Positions 21,435 to 33,024 of a stretch of 64,000 bases of DNA are shown in pieces. Both the position numbers and the translations under genes were made by a program. Below the pieces are notes generated by a model. It was not told the origin of the DNA. It did no database searches and saw nothing but the letters and a program-made list of their open reading frames with translations. The DNA is taken from positions 4,883,001 to 4,947,000 of the forward strand of contig CATNEN010000001.1 of NCBI GenBank assembly GCA_950097015.1, written 5' to 3'. This DNA is from Macrostomum hystrix (Eukaryota; Platyhelminthes; Macrostomidae). The stretch's first letter is position 1, and each line of letters begins with the position of its first letter.

Positions 21435-22531
21435 TAGGTAGGTAATATATTATAATTAAAGGTGAAAGCCAGACTAAAGCGCACCAAACTACCATATCCT
21501 TTTGTCCAACTTTGTTAGGGAATAAGGACAAAAGTAAAAAAGAGTTCTTACAAAAAAAGGAAAGATATTTATATAACATAGCGTATAAGCGATTTGTGCT
21601 AATTAATTTACTGACGTAAAAAATTCAATACGAATTCCTGACTGAATGACATGGCGCCAGAAACTACTTCCTAGACAAACCTAGCTTGGACTTAGGAAAT
21701 CAGTAATTAATATGTTTTAATACTACTAATACTAATACTACTAGTATTAGTAAACTATCTTTAAACCGCAATTTCAAGAATAAAGTTAGCTAGATTGCCT
21801 GTTTTATTCAAATTAGGTATAGTCCCAGAGAGGTAGGGTACTTGTGTAGGAAAGCTCGACAAGAAATTAATCAAAGCAATAATTTCAACTCTGATGTAGT
21901 TTGATAATACCATAATTGTCTATGCAACGCACAATGCCATTGCTATGCCAACGCACAAAAAGAAGAAAAAAGCAATGGGCTATGTACATTAAAGTATTTT
22001 GTATGTCTCATTAGACCAGAACACTACATAATTAAAGTAATGCAACTTCGACTCTATGATAGGAGGGCAGCGCTCAGTTCAAGATACAGTAACGTGCAAC
22101 ACCCCGTGCTGAAGAAAGAAAAATTTTCTCGCTAATTCTCTTCTTTTTCTCGTCGCTTTTGCACGTCCGTCTGTCGCTGCTTGTGTGCGTGCGTGTTTGG
22201 CTCTGTTGGCTTTGGACCCACCCCATTTGGGACAGCATATTAAGGGGTTGGTTGGTTAACCCAGGCTAGCAGGGCTATTTGCAATGCGCACCACACGTTG
22301 CATCTGTGCGAGCTAGTGAGCAACCCACCCTCCCCGCTAAGACCTCCGTCAATTGTGCCGACCGCTTATACAATAGGTTGAATAGAGAGAAGGGCCTTCC
22401 AATATCAGAGAGACAGAGGGAGAGAGAGCACCGCTTAGGCTTAGAAAAAGAACAGTGAAAGCAAGCTAGAGCCGGAAGACGCAGGCTTTTAGAAACGACA
22501 GCAGCATCGCTGCTAGCTGGCAATTTGCATC
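21435..22531. other. region upstream of the LRR gene
   Basis: AT-rich up to about 22100, then richer in GC toward the gene, which is likely its promoter and 5' untranslated leader. A perfect hairpin (actaatact / agtattagt, 3-base loop) lies at 21731-21751. I cannot place a transcription start. Confidence 0.5.
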
Positions 22532-25294
22532 ATGTCTAAACTGCTACTGTTGCTGCTGCTGCTGTTGCTAGTCCCGCTTCATCCCTACGCGCATCATATC
22601 ACAACTAGCGGCACGCCGGATTGTCGAGTTGAAAAAATTCTCCCGTATAGCACCATCACCTGCTCTGGTAATGGCATCAACGAGGTACCAACGGTCGATG
22701 CCGGCTTGCAAGTGAAAATCTTCTACCTGGACTCTTGCTCAATCACAGCCATTGGACCAGACAGCTTTGCCAATCTATCTGACTCGCTGACCTATCTCAG
22801 AATAAACAGTACAGTCCCGATCGCAGACATTAGCGGCCACGCCTTTCGAAATCTTCGCATCCTCACCGAGCTCATAGTTGTTGCTTCGGCGCTGCAGCCA
22901 ACGCCTGCTCAACCCGATCAGTTGTTGAGCACACTCTCTAGCCTGAATTTCCTACACCTGGAGAACGTGAAGCTCGGCCACCTGCCAACTGAATTCGCCG
23001 CTGGCACCAAGTTGACAACAATTCGCTTAATCAACGCAGACATTGTGAGCATTGCCAACGATGCCTTCAGTCGCTTGCCAACTCTGAGCGTCCTGGAGAT
23101 GTGCAAGAACCCGGCGGCATCGTCTTACATGCCCAGCCTACTGCGACAGATTGGCACGGTGGAGAATCTCACAATGACCTATTGTAGCCTGACCCAGGTG
23201 ACAACAGAAGCCAGCTTCAGTCGATTGTGCAGCATCAACCTGTCCAACAACCAGCTAACCTATCTCGACCTGCGCGGCTTCGGTGGCGTTGGGAAAACCT
23301 TGAAGGAGCTCAATCTTAACAACAATCAGCTCGTCTTCGACGGGCTCCCGGGGCTCGAACTAATGACAGCCCTGCAACGAATGTACATCACTGACAACCC
23401 GATGAAGCTTATGCCGGAAAAACTAGGCGAGCTGCAGTCGCTAGAAGTTCTGGATGCCCGTTCAACATCAATAACCCACCTCCGAGTTAGCGACTTCAGC
23501 GAGCGTTCCAACATGGTCTCGCTGAAAATGGATTTCACACCGTTGAAGATTATCGAAGTGCCGATGTTTAAAAAGCTCGGCCGGCTGGCTGAACTCAGCC
23601 TGATGCTGCCTACCTCTCCGGTGCTAATCAGATCAATAGCGGACCAGCAGATCGCGAGCTGGACCGAGATGCTGACAAATCTCATTGCGCTGCGGAATCT
23701 TACACTCAGAGGCTACGGTTCGGAACGTCACAGCGGCCTCGACGACACTGTGTGGCCTGGCTTGACTGGCAATCAGGAGTTGCGGCGCCTTTTCCTAGAC
23801 TACAATAAAATCGCCAGCGTGCCAGATTTTCAGTTCGCCCAGACGCCTCTAGATTTACTCAGCCTGCGTGGCAACGAAATCAAAGCGCTTAACTCGGCGA
23901 GTCTCTACGGCTTGTCTCCTGGCGCCCAAGTGCAGCTGCAGGAAAACAGTCTGACGAGCCTGGACAACTGCACATTAGCTGGCCTCACTAGCTTGTCTAG
24001 GGTGGAACTCGACGGGAATCCATGGCGCTGCGACTGTGGCCTGGTGTGGCTGCTCGATCGAGTGCGCAACGAAGCCGGGAGTGCCGCCCTCTCACGCCTC
24101 ACCTGCCACCAGCCAACCAGCTTGCGCGGCCGCTCCTGGTCCGACCTGACAGCGGCTGACTTCTGCCCGGATGGGGCGCCAGCTCCGACTGCTTGCGAAG
24201 TGCGCGAGCCGCCGACAACTCCAGCTCCGACACCGACGGCTTTCCCGTATCCTCTAGACATCAAGCTGGCCATGGAGCCGGGAGGTGAGCAGATGATGGT
24301 GCGCATGACTGTCAATGTCAGCAGCTTGGCCAGCCAATTCGCACGGTACATCGTTCGATACGGCATCGAGAGAGACTATCAACTGAAAAGTGACGTCAAA
24401 GACGCGCTAATATCGGTGAACTCGCTCACATTTCACCTGGACAGCATGCTGCCGCATCGCTTCTGCGTGATTCTTCAAAGATCGGCAACCGAAGCAGGCG
24501 CTGGTGATATTGATGGTCCGACAAACTGTAGAACCTTCACACCGACATCCCCAGATGCGCAACAGCAGCAACTGTCTACGGCGCAAATCACAGCCGCCGT
24601 GATTGTGCCGATTATTGGTCTAGTCTTAATTGTTCTGCTCATCTACTGTCTCGTCAAGAGGTCGCGTCGTCAAGAAGAGAAATCAGTCATGGCTGCTAGA
24701 GGAGACGACTACAATTCGTACACTTATGTGGAAAGCGAGGACCCCAACAGGGTTGGCCAATTTCTGAGCGCTCGAAAGCCCGAGAGTCGTCGCTTTACGA
24801 GGCGCAACGGAAGCAACCCGATAAACGGCTCGCAGCCAAGTTTGATCGCGACGCCTCCAACGAATCTGCAGCAGCAGCTACAGCGCCTTCAGCAGCAGAA
24901 CCAGATTCAGCAGATGGAGCTTCAACGAATGCAGCGCATTCACAGCATGAGCCAGTCGATTTTGCGCCAGTCGAATTCCGATCCATTCTCAACTAGCCTG
25001 CCGTCGGATCCTAGAGCGGCGATGCGATCCGCTCGCAGCACTGACGCCCTGATGTCGATGCTGTCACCTACCGGCGGCGGAGGTCCCTCCATCGGCGCTG
25101 TTGGCTACGGCAACCGGGCCCACAGTCAGGAGTTCGGCCTGGGCGATCATCCGATGCTGCAGCGCAGCAGGTCCGGCTTCGCTCAGTACCCCGTCGGAAC
25201 GGCGGACGAAGACGTCCCGCCACCGCTGCCGATGCGCAATCCGTCTCTGACCGCACTCAGACAGGAGTCCGTGTACGAGGAGATGGACACGTAG
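22532..25294 (+). CDS. LRR-FN3 single-pass transmembrane protein
   Basis: A 920-aa cell-surface protein in one uninterrupted exon. A Leu-rich signal peptide (MSKLLLLLLLLLL) is followed by an N-terminal Cys pair and about 15 degenerate leucine-rich repeats to about residue 490. A C-terminal cap has the pattern PWRCDCGLVWL...C...C (about 495-546). A Pro/Thr linker leads to a fibronectin-III-like fold (about 568-670; YIVRYG, FCVILQRS). The membrane segment is at about 686-708 (VIVPIIGLVLIVLLIYCLV), then KRSRR and a roughly 210-residue tail with Gln-rich possible coiled coil, PPPLPMR (SH3-type) and two Tyr motifs (YTYVESED, VYEEMDT). The architecture suits adhesion or guidance receptors (LRFN, LRIT, kekkon types). 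I cannot name an orthologue. Confidence 0.9.
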   Translation: MSKLLLLLLLLLLVPLHPYAHHITTSGTPDCRVEKILPYSTITCSGNGINEVPTVDAGLQVKIFYLDSCSITAIGPDSFANLSDSLTYLRINSTVPIADISGHAFRNLRILTELIVVASALQPTPAQPDQLLSTLSSLNFLHLENVKLGHLPTEFAAGTKLTTIRLINADIVSIANDAFSRLPTLSVLEMCKNPAASSYMPSLLRQIGTVENLTMTYCSLTQVTTEASFSRLCSINLSNNQLTYLDLRGFGGVGKTLKELNLNNNQLVFDGLPGLELMTALQRMYITDNPMKLMPEKLGELQSLEVLDARSTSITHLRVSDFSERSNMVSLKMDFTPLKIIEVPMFKKLGRLAELSLMLPTSPVLIRSIADQQIASWTEMLTNLIALRNLTLRGYGSERHSGLDDTVWPGLTGNQELRRLFLDYNKIASVPDFQFAQTPLDLLSLRGNEIKALNSASLYGLSPGAQVQLQENSLTSLDNCTLAGLTSLSRVELDGNPWRCDCGLVWLLDRVRNEAGSAALSRLTCHQPTSLRGRSWSDLTAADFCPDGAPAPTACEVREPPTTPAPTPTAFPYPLDIKLAMEPGGEQMMVRMTVNVSSLASQFARYIVRYGIERDYQLKSDVKDALISVNSLTFHLDSMLPHRFCVILQRSATEAGAGDIDGPTNCRTFTPTSPDAQQQQLSTAQITAAVIVPIIGLVLIVLLIYCLVKRSRRQEEKSVMAARGDDYNSYTYVESEDPNRVGQFLSARKPESRRFTRRNGSNPINGSQPSLIATPPTNLQQQLQRLQQQNQIQQMELQRMQRIHSMSQSILRQSNSDPFSTSLPSDPRAAMRSARSTDALMSMLSPTGGGGPSIGAVGYGNRAHSQEFGLGDHPMLQRSRSGFAQYPVGTADEDVPPPLPMRNPSLTALRQESVYEEMDT

Positions 25295-25319
25295 GAAAAC
25301 TAGTCTTATCCAGCTATCG

Positions 25320-25489
25320 CAGGGGTCAGCAAACTTATTAGCCTGCGGGAAGACGATAGATGAGACTCTCCATCTCCAGCTGAGAGAGATATGAGATAGG
25401 ATACTGTAGGTGTTTCTGGGGGCAACGGGCCGGATTTGGGAGCTTCGAGGGCCGCATCTGGCCCGCGGGCCGGAGTTTGCCGACCCCTG
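25320..25489. mobile_element. hAT-type MITE with 8-bp target duplication
   Basis: 170 bp beginning caggggtcagcaaactt and ending agtttgccgacccctg, inverted repeats of about 16 bp with one mismatch. This is the classic hAT/Charlie-type terminus. Flanks agctatcg (25312-25319) and acctatcg (25490-25497) match at 7 of 8 bases, as expected for a hAT target duplication. It contains no coding frame. It sits 25 bp after the LRR stop codon, so it is probably in the 3' untranslated region. Confidence 0.88.
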
Positions 25490-25497
25490 ACCTATCG

Positions 25498-26216
25498 GAT
25501 TAAACAGCCATTATACTTGTCTAACTAAGTTATACTAAACGTGAATCAACTGTTGCTCTGTTCTCTACCCCCAACTGTCTTTGTCCATTTTGCATGCCCT
25601 ACCTGCTCATTTCTCCATGATATTCTGTGCTAATTGTTCGCCGTAATATTGTGATTGCAATTCAATTTTTTGTTTTTCATTCGTTCTTAGACTTTGACTC
25701 GAGTTCCGTTGACTGTACTTTACTGTAATAGACAGTCAATAACAAATGTCAGCAGACAGCAGTAAAATAGTTTACTCATAAAATAAGCATGTTAGATCGC
25801 CAAATCAAATTTCAAATGCGTCATACTTTGTTTTTAAACTCGGTTATAACTAAATTAATTGCACTTAAAAATTTACTCACTGCTCTTTGATAGTATTTTA
25901 TTACTTGTAATACTTGAAATGCTACATTTTTGTACTAGTAATTCTTCACATAAGCAGTCGATTTTTACTGAACAAGTTTGAACATTTATAAAACAAAGAA
26001 GACTTTATAACTGTGTTGTTTCATCAATTGCTGTTCTAGGATAACATGCTTCACACACTCGTAATCTTTGTACATTATTTGCTCTTTATACTCGTACTAA
26101 AATTTAGTGCTTTGAAAAGTAAATTTTACATTTCATAATAAATATTTGTTGTTAGTGATGAGCTTCTGAAACTGTAAAATTGATTGCCACGACTTCTAAC
26201 CTTTTTTTAAATATAT
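25498..26216. other. probable 3' UTR and spacer after the LRR gene
   Basis: AT-rich. AATAAA occurs at 26137-26142 and is one candidate poly(A) signal for the LRR gene, but it is far from the stop and others may be used. Confidence 0.4.
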
Positions 26217-26475
26217 ACTTTGGGATTGGGATTCTACGAATTGGGATTCTACGAATTGGGATTCTACGAATTGGGATTCTACGAATTGGGATTCTACGAA
26301 TTGGGATTCTACGAATTGGGATTCTACGAATTGGGATTCTACGAATTGGGATTCTACGAATTGGGATTCTACGAATTGGGATTCTACGAATTGGGATTCT
26401 ACGAATTGGGATTCTACGAATTGGGATTCTACGAATTGGGATTCTACGAATTGGGATTCTACGAATTGGGATTCA
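26217..26475. repeat. 15-bp tandem array
   Basis: About 17 practically identical copies of gggattctacgaatt. Such uniformity suggests a recent expansion. A short run of catagtcaactcat repeats follows to about 26560. Confidence 0.97.
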
Positions 26476-26559
26476 ACTCATAGTCAACTCATAGTCAACT
26501 CATTGTCTAATCATAGTCCACTCGACTCATAGTCACCTCACCTCATAGTCAACTCATTG

Positions 26560-27110
26560 TTAGCTCCATCTCAACTATATTGCTTCAATAAGCTAAACAA
26601 TAGGTGAACTATGTCTCACTCACAACCTATTCTAGTTGCAGTCAAACTCCACTCATCACTATGTAACACGCTATTCTCAATAAATAAATATAGACTTCAG
26701 TGATTGAAGTGTACAATTTCAGTGCTTGAAGCCAAACACCCATGGCTATATTGCTTATCGAGTGTCGTCATTAATAATTAATGACAGGCATTGTTCTATT
26801 ACATTTATAGGGCTGGGAGTAAGTACACTACAATATATAGCCCAGCCATCAGGGACTTTGCAACTAACTCCCCATTTTAATGATTATTCTCTATAGACCG
26901 GTGGACTTGCTCCGGTCATCTCAAGTGTTTTACTGACCCAGATGCACGTGACTTGGGAGGAGCAGCTCTTTTGACGATAATAACAACGCTCTAACAGTTG
27001 TTTTCTTAATATGCCACAAAAATGTTATAGAAAACTATAATGACTATTATCATTACATGCATAGACCAACAGTTGCAGACTTTTGTGTTCGGGTTGTAGC
27101 CTATAGTTGT
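26560..27110. other. spacer, nothing recognised
   Basis: AT-rich unique sequence without coding pattern. Confidence 0.5.
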
Positions 27111-27117
27111 TAGAGAG

Positions 27118-27290
27118 TCCGTTACCAAGGAGAGTTCGTTAACTCTGCATTGCTTCAGTTCACTCAGCTGTTAATAACGGGTACCAGCATCAGCTTGGAG
27201 TAATTGAGGGTGGGTGTGGCGTCTCCCCCCCAGTCCATGGACTGAACAGCCTTACGCTGCCTTTAGCGCACGAAAGAGTAAACAAACAAT
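27118..27290 (+). mobile_element. SINE family 2, partial
   Basis: Shares with 33250-33480 the blocks 'ttaactctgcattgcttcag', 'gggtaccagcatcagc', 'ggtgggtgtggcgtc' and 'cagtccatggactgaacagc'. The tRNA-like head is missing. Confidence 0.75.
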
Positions 27291-27294
27291 AACA

Positions 27295-27450
27295 TTTTGC
27301 AGGAGCACTAGACCCGCAGCCAGCGAGGAGGCAATTCTGCCCCATTCCACTGAATCCTGAGCACATTCTCACACAGGGGTGCGAATTTGGCCTAACTGCG
27401 GAATCGAGCTCAGGGGCCTTGGCGCCAGAGGCAAACACTCACACTTACTC
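27295..27450 (-). mobile_element. SINE family 1, internally deleted
   Basis: Reverse complement of the family 1 tail (cactagacccgcagccagcg, aggaggcaattctg) joined directly to the tRNA-like head (gcggaatcgagctcagg, cttggcgc). The middle, including 'gtacactgcctgacg', is absent. It abuts the family 2 copy on its left. Confidence 0.75.
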
Positions 27451-28122
27451 CTTACTAAAGCGTATGAAACAGGAAGTGAAGTTTGTTTTCCAATTTTGTC
27501 TTCAAAATCGTCTGTCTTTTGGCTACGTAGCATTGCAATAGAAACAGACTGACAGAAATAAAGTAAGAAAATGACGGAGGGAAGAAAACATTTGACTTTT
27601 CCATTTAATCAGATCATTTTCATGTGGGTCTCCTAACAAAAGATTTTAGCGCCTAAATATGGTATTAGTACTTGGAAGCATTCGTTCAGCATCTAGTCTT
27701 TATTTGGCATTACCACAGTGACTATATAGTCAGCAGTCAACCATTCGCTATATTCAGGGATGGAGAAATTTCTTTACAAGTAAAACTTTAGAAAGAGGAA
27801 GAAAGGAAAAGAACGTTAAAAGCGACAGCAAAGTAGGGTAATAGTTTTTGTGGGAACAAATTTTCGGAGGTATAAGTCTGATCCCCTCTGTGGCCACCCA
27901 ACCCCGGAGTACAATGATGAGTCATCAGTACCCAGCACTGCAGCCAAAAACTTAGACCAATTGATTTCTTCAGCCTTACATTCCTATTCTAGCCAGTCAC
28001 AAACGACCACAGGCATAGGCTAACATACACACATATATAGGGACAGACCTTTCAGGATCGCATCCCTAACTAAAGCTGTGTTCCTGCTGTCAAACAGTTA
28101 AATTGTTCGTGAAATCAGAATC
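27451..28122. other. spacer upstream of the repeat-protein gene
   Basis: Nothing recognised; it presumably includes that gene's promoter. Confidence 0.45.
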
Positions 28123-28158
28123 ATGGGATCTGTGCTGTCGCGTTGTCGCAAAGCAGAT

Positions 28159-28190
<32 letters not shown>

Positions 28191-31100
28191 CTCTGGCTCA
28201 GTTAAAAAATCTGAAGTTAAGCCATTGTCTGGCTGCGTTGCCTCTTCTGCCAATGGTCAAGATACCGATACTCATGGTAATTTACTAAGCTGTACAATAT
28301 TTTATGCTAGGTTTCTACTTTTAACAAAAAATAACTATTCAATAAAGTATTAAAAAATGGTGCTGATGTTAGTATTCGCGGTAAAAGACTGTCTATGAGG
28401 TTAGATCTTTGGCCTGGTGTGACAGCATTCTCTAGTCAGCTGTACATTACCGTGCCATTGCTGCAGCTTTGCCACTGGCTGTACACGTGGCGAAACTGGA
28501 CTCGATGTACTTTCTGTTATATAATATATATTTTAACTTCTATTTTAATTAGTTAGTTATTTCGCTTCAAGACCAACCCCTGTTCAAAACGACACCCCAG
28601 CAGTGTCAGTGGTGGACACAGAAACTGCAGTCCTGCCAGCCTACTTAAGGTACAGAGCTGACAGCGCAGCTATCGCAGGTATTTTTTTCAACACGGTTGT
28701 TGTTTATAATCAAGATTAGCATATTGCTGTGTCGTTATAGCCATTGCTGCGATGTTCCAGCTAGAAGCAAACTTTTGTAGACCTCAAAGTCCTTTGGTTT
28801 GCCAAGCGCTTGGTTCGCAAATTAACCAAAATGAATATAAATATGCAAGATAATTGTAATGAACGATATTTTCAATAATAACTACAATGCGGATAATCCT
28901 TTTATCAATTTAAACCTTGAAACCATGTGAGTCTTGCCTGGGACTTGGACAGTGGTTTTTCGCATTTGAACTGATCCTTGCAATCAGAATACATGCATGT
29001 GCTTTTTTAATATTATTTAAAGCAATGAACTTACAAGTCATTGTTTCCAACTTACAGATGCAACCGAAGGAGACAGCACTGATAGCACGGCATTGAAGGC
29101 CGTTCCAAAAATTAGAGCCACTAAATTGACTTGCGGTCAAGAGGACGAGCAAGCAGATCAGAATGGTCTCGACGACCTTGGTGTTGCGCAAGTTGAGCTG
29201 CATATAGTACAGCATAGCGAGGACAGCAATCCGATCGGTAGAGACGATACTGGCCAATTAGCTTTCTCGACACTAATATCCGATGGGCATCGTGAAACAA
29301 CGGAGGATCTGCAAGAGCGAATGGAGGAATACCAAGAGACCACAGAGAAAAATTACAAGTCAACAAAGGAACATCACGAGCGAACGGAGGGGCATCACGA
29401 GACTTCGGAGGAACATGATGAGCCAAAGGAAGAACATCATGAGCCAACGGAGGAACATCATCTTCATGAGCTAACTGAGCCAACGGAGGAACATCATGAG
29501 CCAACGGAGGAACACCATGAGCCAAAGGAAGAACACCATGAGCCAAAGGAAGAACATCATGAGCCAAAGGAAGAACATCATGAGCCAAATGAAGAACATC
29601 ATGAGCCAAATGAAGAACATCATGAGCCAAAGGAAGAACATCATGAGCCAAATGAAGAACATCATGAGCCAAATGAAGAACATCATGAGCCAAAGGAAGA
29701 ACATCATGAGCCAAATGAAGAACATCATGAGCCAAATGAAGAACATCATGAGCCAAATGAAGAACATCATGAGCCAACTGAGCCAACGGACGAACTTCAT
29801 GAGCCAACTGAGCCAACGGACAAACTTCATGAGCCAACTAAGCCAACTGAGGAACATCATGAGCCAAAGGAGGAACATCATGAGCCAACAGAGGAACATT
29901 ATGAGCCAAAGGAGGAACATCATGAGCCAACGGAGGAACATCATGAGCCAACGGTGGAACATCATGAGCCAACAGAGGAACATCATGAGCCAAAGGAGGA
30001 ACATCATGAGCCAACGGAGGAACATCATGAGCCAACAGAGGAACATCATGAGCCAACAGAGGAACATCATGAGCCAAAGGAGGAACATCATGAGCCAACG
30101 GAGGAACATCATGAGCCAACGGAGGAACATCATGAGCCAACGGAGGAACATCATGAGCCAACGGAGGAACATCATGAGCCAACGGAGGAACATCATGAGC
30201 CAACGGAGGAACATCATGAGCCAACAGAGGAACATCATGAGCCAACAGAGGAACATCATGAGCCAAAGGAGGAACATTATGAGCCAACGGAGGAACATCA
30301 TGAGCCAACAGAGGAACATCATGAGTCAACGGTGGAACATCATGAGCCAACGGAGGAACATCATGAGCCAACAGAGGAACATCATGAGTCAACGGTGGAA
30401 CATCATGAGCCAACGGAGGAACATCACGGAACACCAGAGCAGCGTCACGAGCGAAGGGAGCAACATCACGAAACCACGGAAAAAAATCTCGAGACAACGG
30501 AGGAACATCATGAACGAAAGGAGCAACATCGCGAACCAACAGAGCCAACTAAAGAGCATCAAGAACCAGCGTTGGAGCATCACGAACCAACGGATGTACT
30601 CCAGGAATCAACACATGTACAACGTGAACCAAAGGATGTACACGATGAACCAACGGAAGAACGTCACGAGCCTGAGGTGGAGCATCACAAACAAACGGAT
30701 GTACATCCCGAACCAACGGAAGAAAGTGACGAGCCTGAGGTGGAGCATCAGGAACCAACGAATGTACATCCTGAACCAAGGGATGTACATCGTGAACCAA
30801 AGGATGTACACGATGAACCAACGGAAGAACGTCACGAGCCTGAGTTGGAGCATCACGAACAGACGGATGTACATCCCGAACCAACGGAAGAAAGTGACGA
30901 GCCTGAGGTGGAGCATCAGGAACCAACGAATGTACATCCTGAACCAAGGGATGTACATCGTGATCCAAAGGATGTACACGATGAACCAACGGAAGAACGT
31001 CACGAGCCTGAGGTGGAGCATCACGAACAGATGGATGTACATCCCGAACCAACGGAAGAAAGTGACGAGCCTGAGGTGGAGCATCAGGAACCAACGAATG

Positions 31101-31600
31101 TACATCCTGAACCAAGGGATGTACATCGTGAACCAAAGGATGTACACGATGAACCAACGGAAGAACGTCACGAGCCCGAGGTGGAGCATCACGAACGTAC
31201 CCACATTCCAACCGAAGAACAAGGTGAAATATGGGCGATTCACCTGGACTCGACAAAAGAACAACAGGAGAGAACAGGCATTTATCGCGAGCCAAGTGAG
31301 CAACATCATGAAATGACGGCATTACAGCAGGGTACAGAAAGCAATCATCATGAGTCTACTGCGAGGCAAATAATATTAAATCATCACAATGATCAGTCAA
31401 TTAGTCACTGCAAACTAGCATCTAATATGGATCACAGCGATACGGCTGTCAATCAGACTAAAGTTAGCGCAGCATCGGAAGATTTCGAACCTGAAAAACG
31501 CTTCAGCAACTGTTATGAAGAGGAATCGGAACAACTGGTAGGCCGCGTGATGGAAGAGAGCCTTGCAAGCCTGAGCTTGTCTGATCGAGTGCCCGAGTAA
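28123..31600 (+). CDS. probable N-myristoylated Glu/His/Pro repeat protein, 3 exons
   Basis: Exons: 28123-28276, about 28601-28678 and 29058-31600. All joins are phase 1. The exon 2 start is ambiguous because cag repeats give in-frame acceptors at 28601, 28604 and 28610. Length is about 920 aa. The N-terminus MGSVLSRCRK fits an N-myristoylation signal (Gly2, Ser6) with Cys8 as a possible palmitoylation site, so membrane anchoring is likely. Then come a Gln run, an acidic unique segment, about 50 units of seven residues (EEHHEPT type, 21 bp), about three units of 56 residues (168 bp; DVHPEPTEESDEPE within), and a unique C-terminus ending LSLSDRVPE. Unique flanks that stay open, with matching splice phases, argue that it is coding. 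No enzyme domain is visible and the function is unknown. Confidence 0.75.
29390..30430 (+). repeat. 21-bp coding tandem array
   Basis: About 48 copies of a 21-bp unit containing gaggaacatcatgagccaac, in the frame EEHHEPT with variant seventh and first residues (K, N, T, S, V). The 21-bp period keeps several shadow frames open on both strands; only the plus frame continues into unique sequence on both sides. Confidence 0.95.
30620..31195 (+). repeat. 168-bp coding tandem array
   Basis: A 168-bp (56-codon) unit begins at about 30631, 30799, 30967 and 31135 ('aaaggatgtacacgatgaac'). The first three units are complete and almost identical; the fourth is cut short. Confidence 0.93.
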
Positions 31601-33024
31601 CTCTGATATGATAAGCATGCCCGTTAGCACACTTTGTAAAGCCGTTTGATCTCGGATTTGTACTTAACAATTTCTGCTGCGCAAATTTTATTTATCCTAA
31701 GTTTTTACAAACCAATATTTGGTTTATAAAAATGTAACATTTATCTATTCAGTATCTAGCTATTGACATATTGACACACACTTTTAGTACAATTGATTTT
31801 TTAATTCTTTCAGCTTTAAATATATTTAAATGTTAAGCATTGAAATTGTTTTGAAGAATGAAAGCATGTTTACAAATTTTTAAACTCCGTATTTTCTAGC
31901 TTCTGTCAGACTTAAATGTTTGTGCGGTACTTTTAACAAAGTTTCTAACTATTTATTATAATTCATTATAAAGTATTGCATACCATTCAGTTAGCTATTA
32001 AGTCATAAGTCATTAAGTCATTGTTCATGATGCTTGTATATTTATATGAACAGACATGTATTGCATCTAAAAATTGATAATCCGCTTTCCCATATTTCCT
32101 GGATCATATGCATGTGGCTCTAACGGTACCTTCGATCGTTTGTATTTTAAATTCGATCCTACTTAATAAACAGAGAAGTTAAACAAAAATACACACTTAA
32201 ATGTTAAAAGTACTAAAAAAGGGAGCTGTTTAAGACAGAAAATCTGCCAGTTAATAGACATTTGCTACCGTTTATTTATCAAAGAAAATAATATGTATTT
32301 GAGTGCATTATGCGATCAGAGACACAGATAGGCTTACAACATACAAGTTGTAGTTTCAACCAGAAGAAGCTCTTTTACATAGGGGTGCAGAGTCTTAATA
32401 AGATCTATTTATTTGTCAATAAAGCTTTACAGCAAAAGTGATAGCGAGTTAAATTTATTTAAGGATTTCGCTTTGTCTGTAAGAATATAGAAAAAATAAA
32501 GAAAAGAACATTTTATTCAAAGACAAACTATGTGAAAAAAATAGTATTTGTTCTATTCGAACAGAAAATTAACTGTACAGATATAATAAACGATATCTTC
32601 AGAAGACAACAGCCCAAAAAATGTTTTTATGAGTGAAAACGAAGCATATATTATTAAATTTTTTGGCAGTAACACGAAAAAAAGAGCTAAAACGATGCCG
32701 AACACCTGGTTTCTATGAATGAGCACTTCAAATCTTACGCCCATTTTATGTACTTTGGGAATTGCCTAATGTTTTTCGTCAAACACCAGGATTTACCGAA
32801 AGGCAAATATCATTTTTTAAATTAAGGAAAACAAAAAATAACATACCGAAGCAGAGTCAGCTCATTGTTTCTTGTAAAGAAAGTGCAGACAACATAAAAA
32901 GAGACTGTTTAAAAAAACAAAAAATCTTCGTACAAAAATATCGCAGGCAAAAAAAATTGTTTTGCTGTGAGAGAGTTCTTTCACAAAGAGGGGCCACAAA
33001 TCAAGCAGGAAATCAGAAAATTGG
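31601..33024. other. convergent intergenic region
   Basis: AT-rich sequence between the ends of the plus-strand repeat-protein gene and the minus-strand AK5-like gene, so it should carry both 3' untranslated regions. No further gene seen. Confidence 0.5.

Noticed and set aside
29471-31322. Minus-strand and second-frame open readings through the Glu/His/Pro gene (up to 606 codons)
   Set aside because: Shadows of a 21-bp and 168-bp coding repeat. Only the plus frame used in the gene call continues through unique sequence to a plausible start and joins upstream exons in phase.
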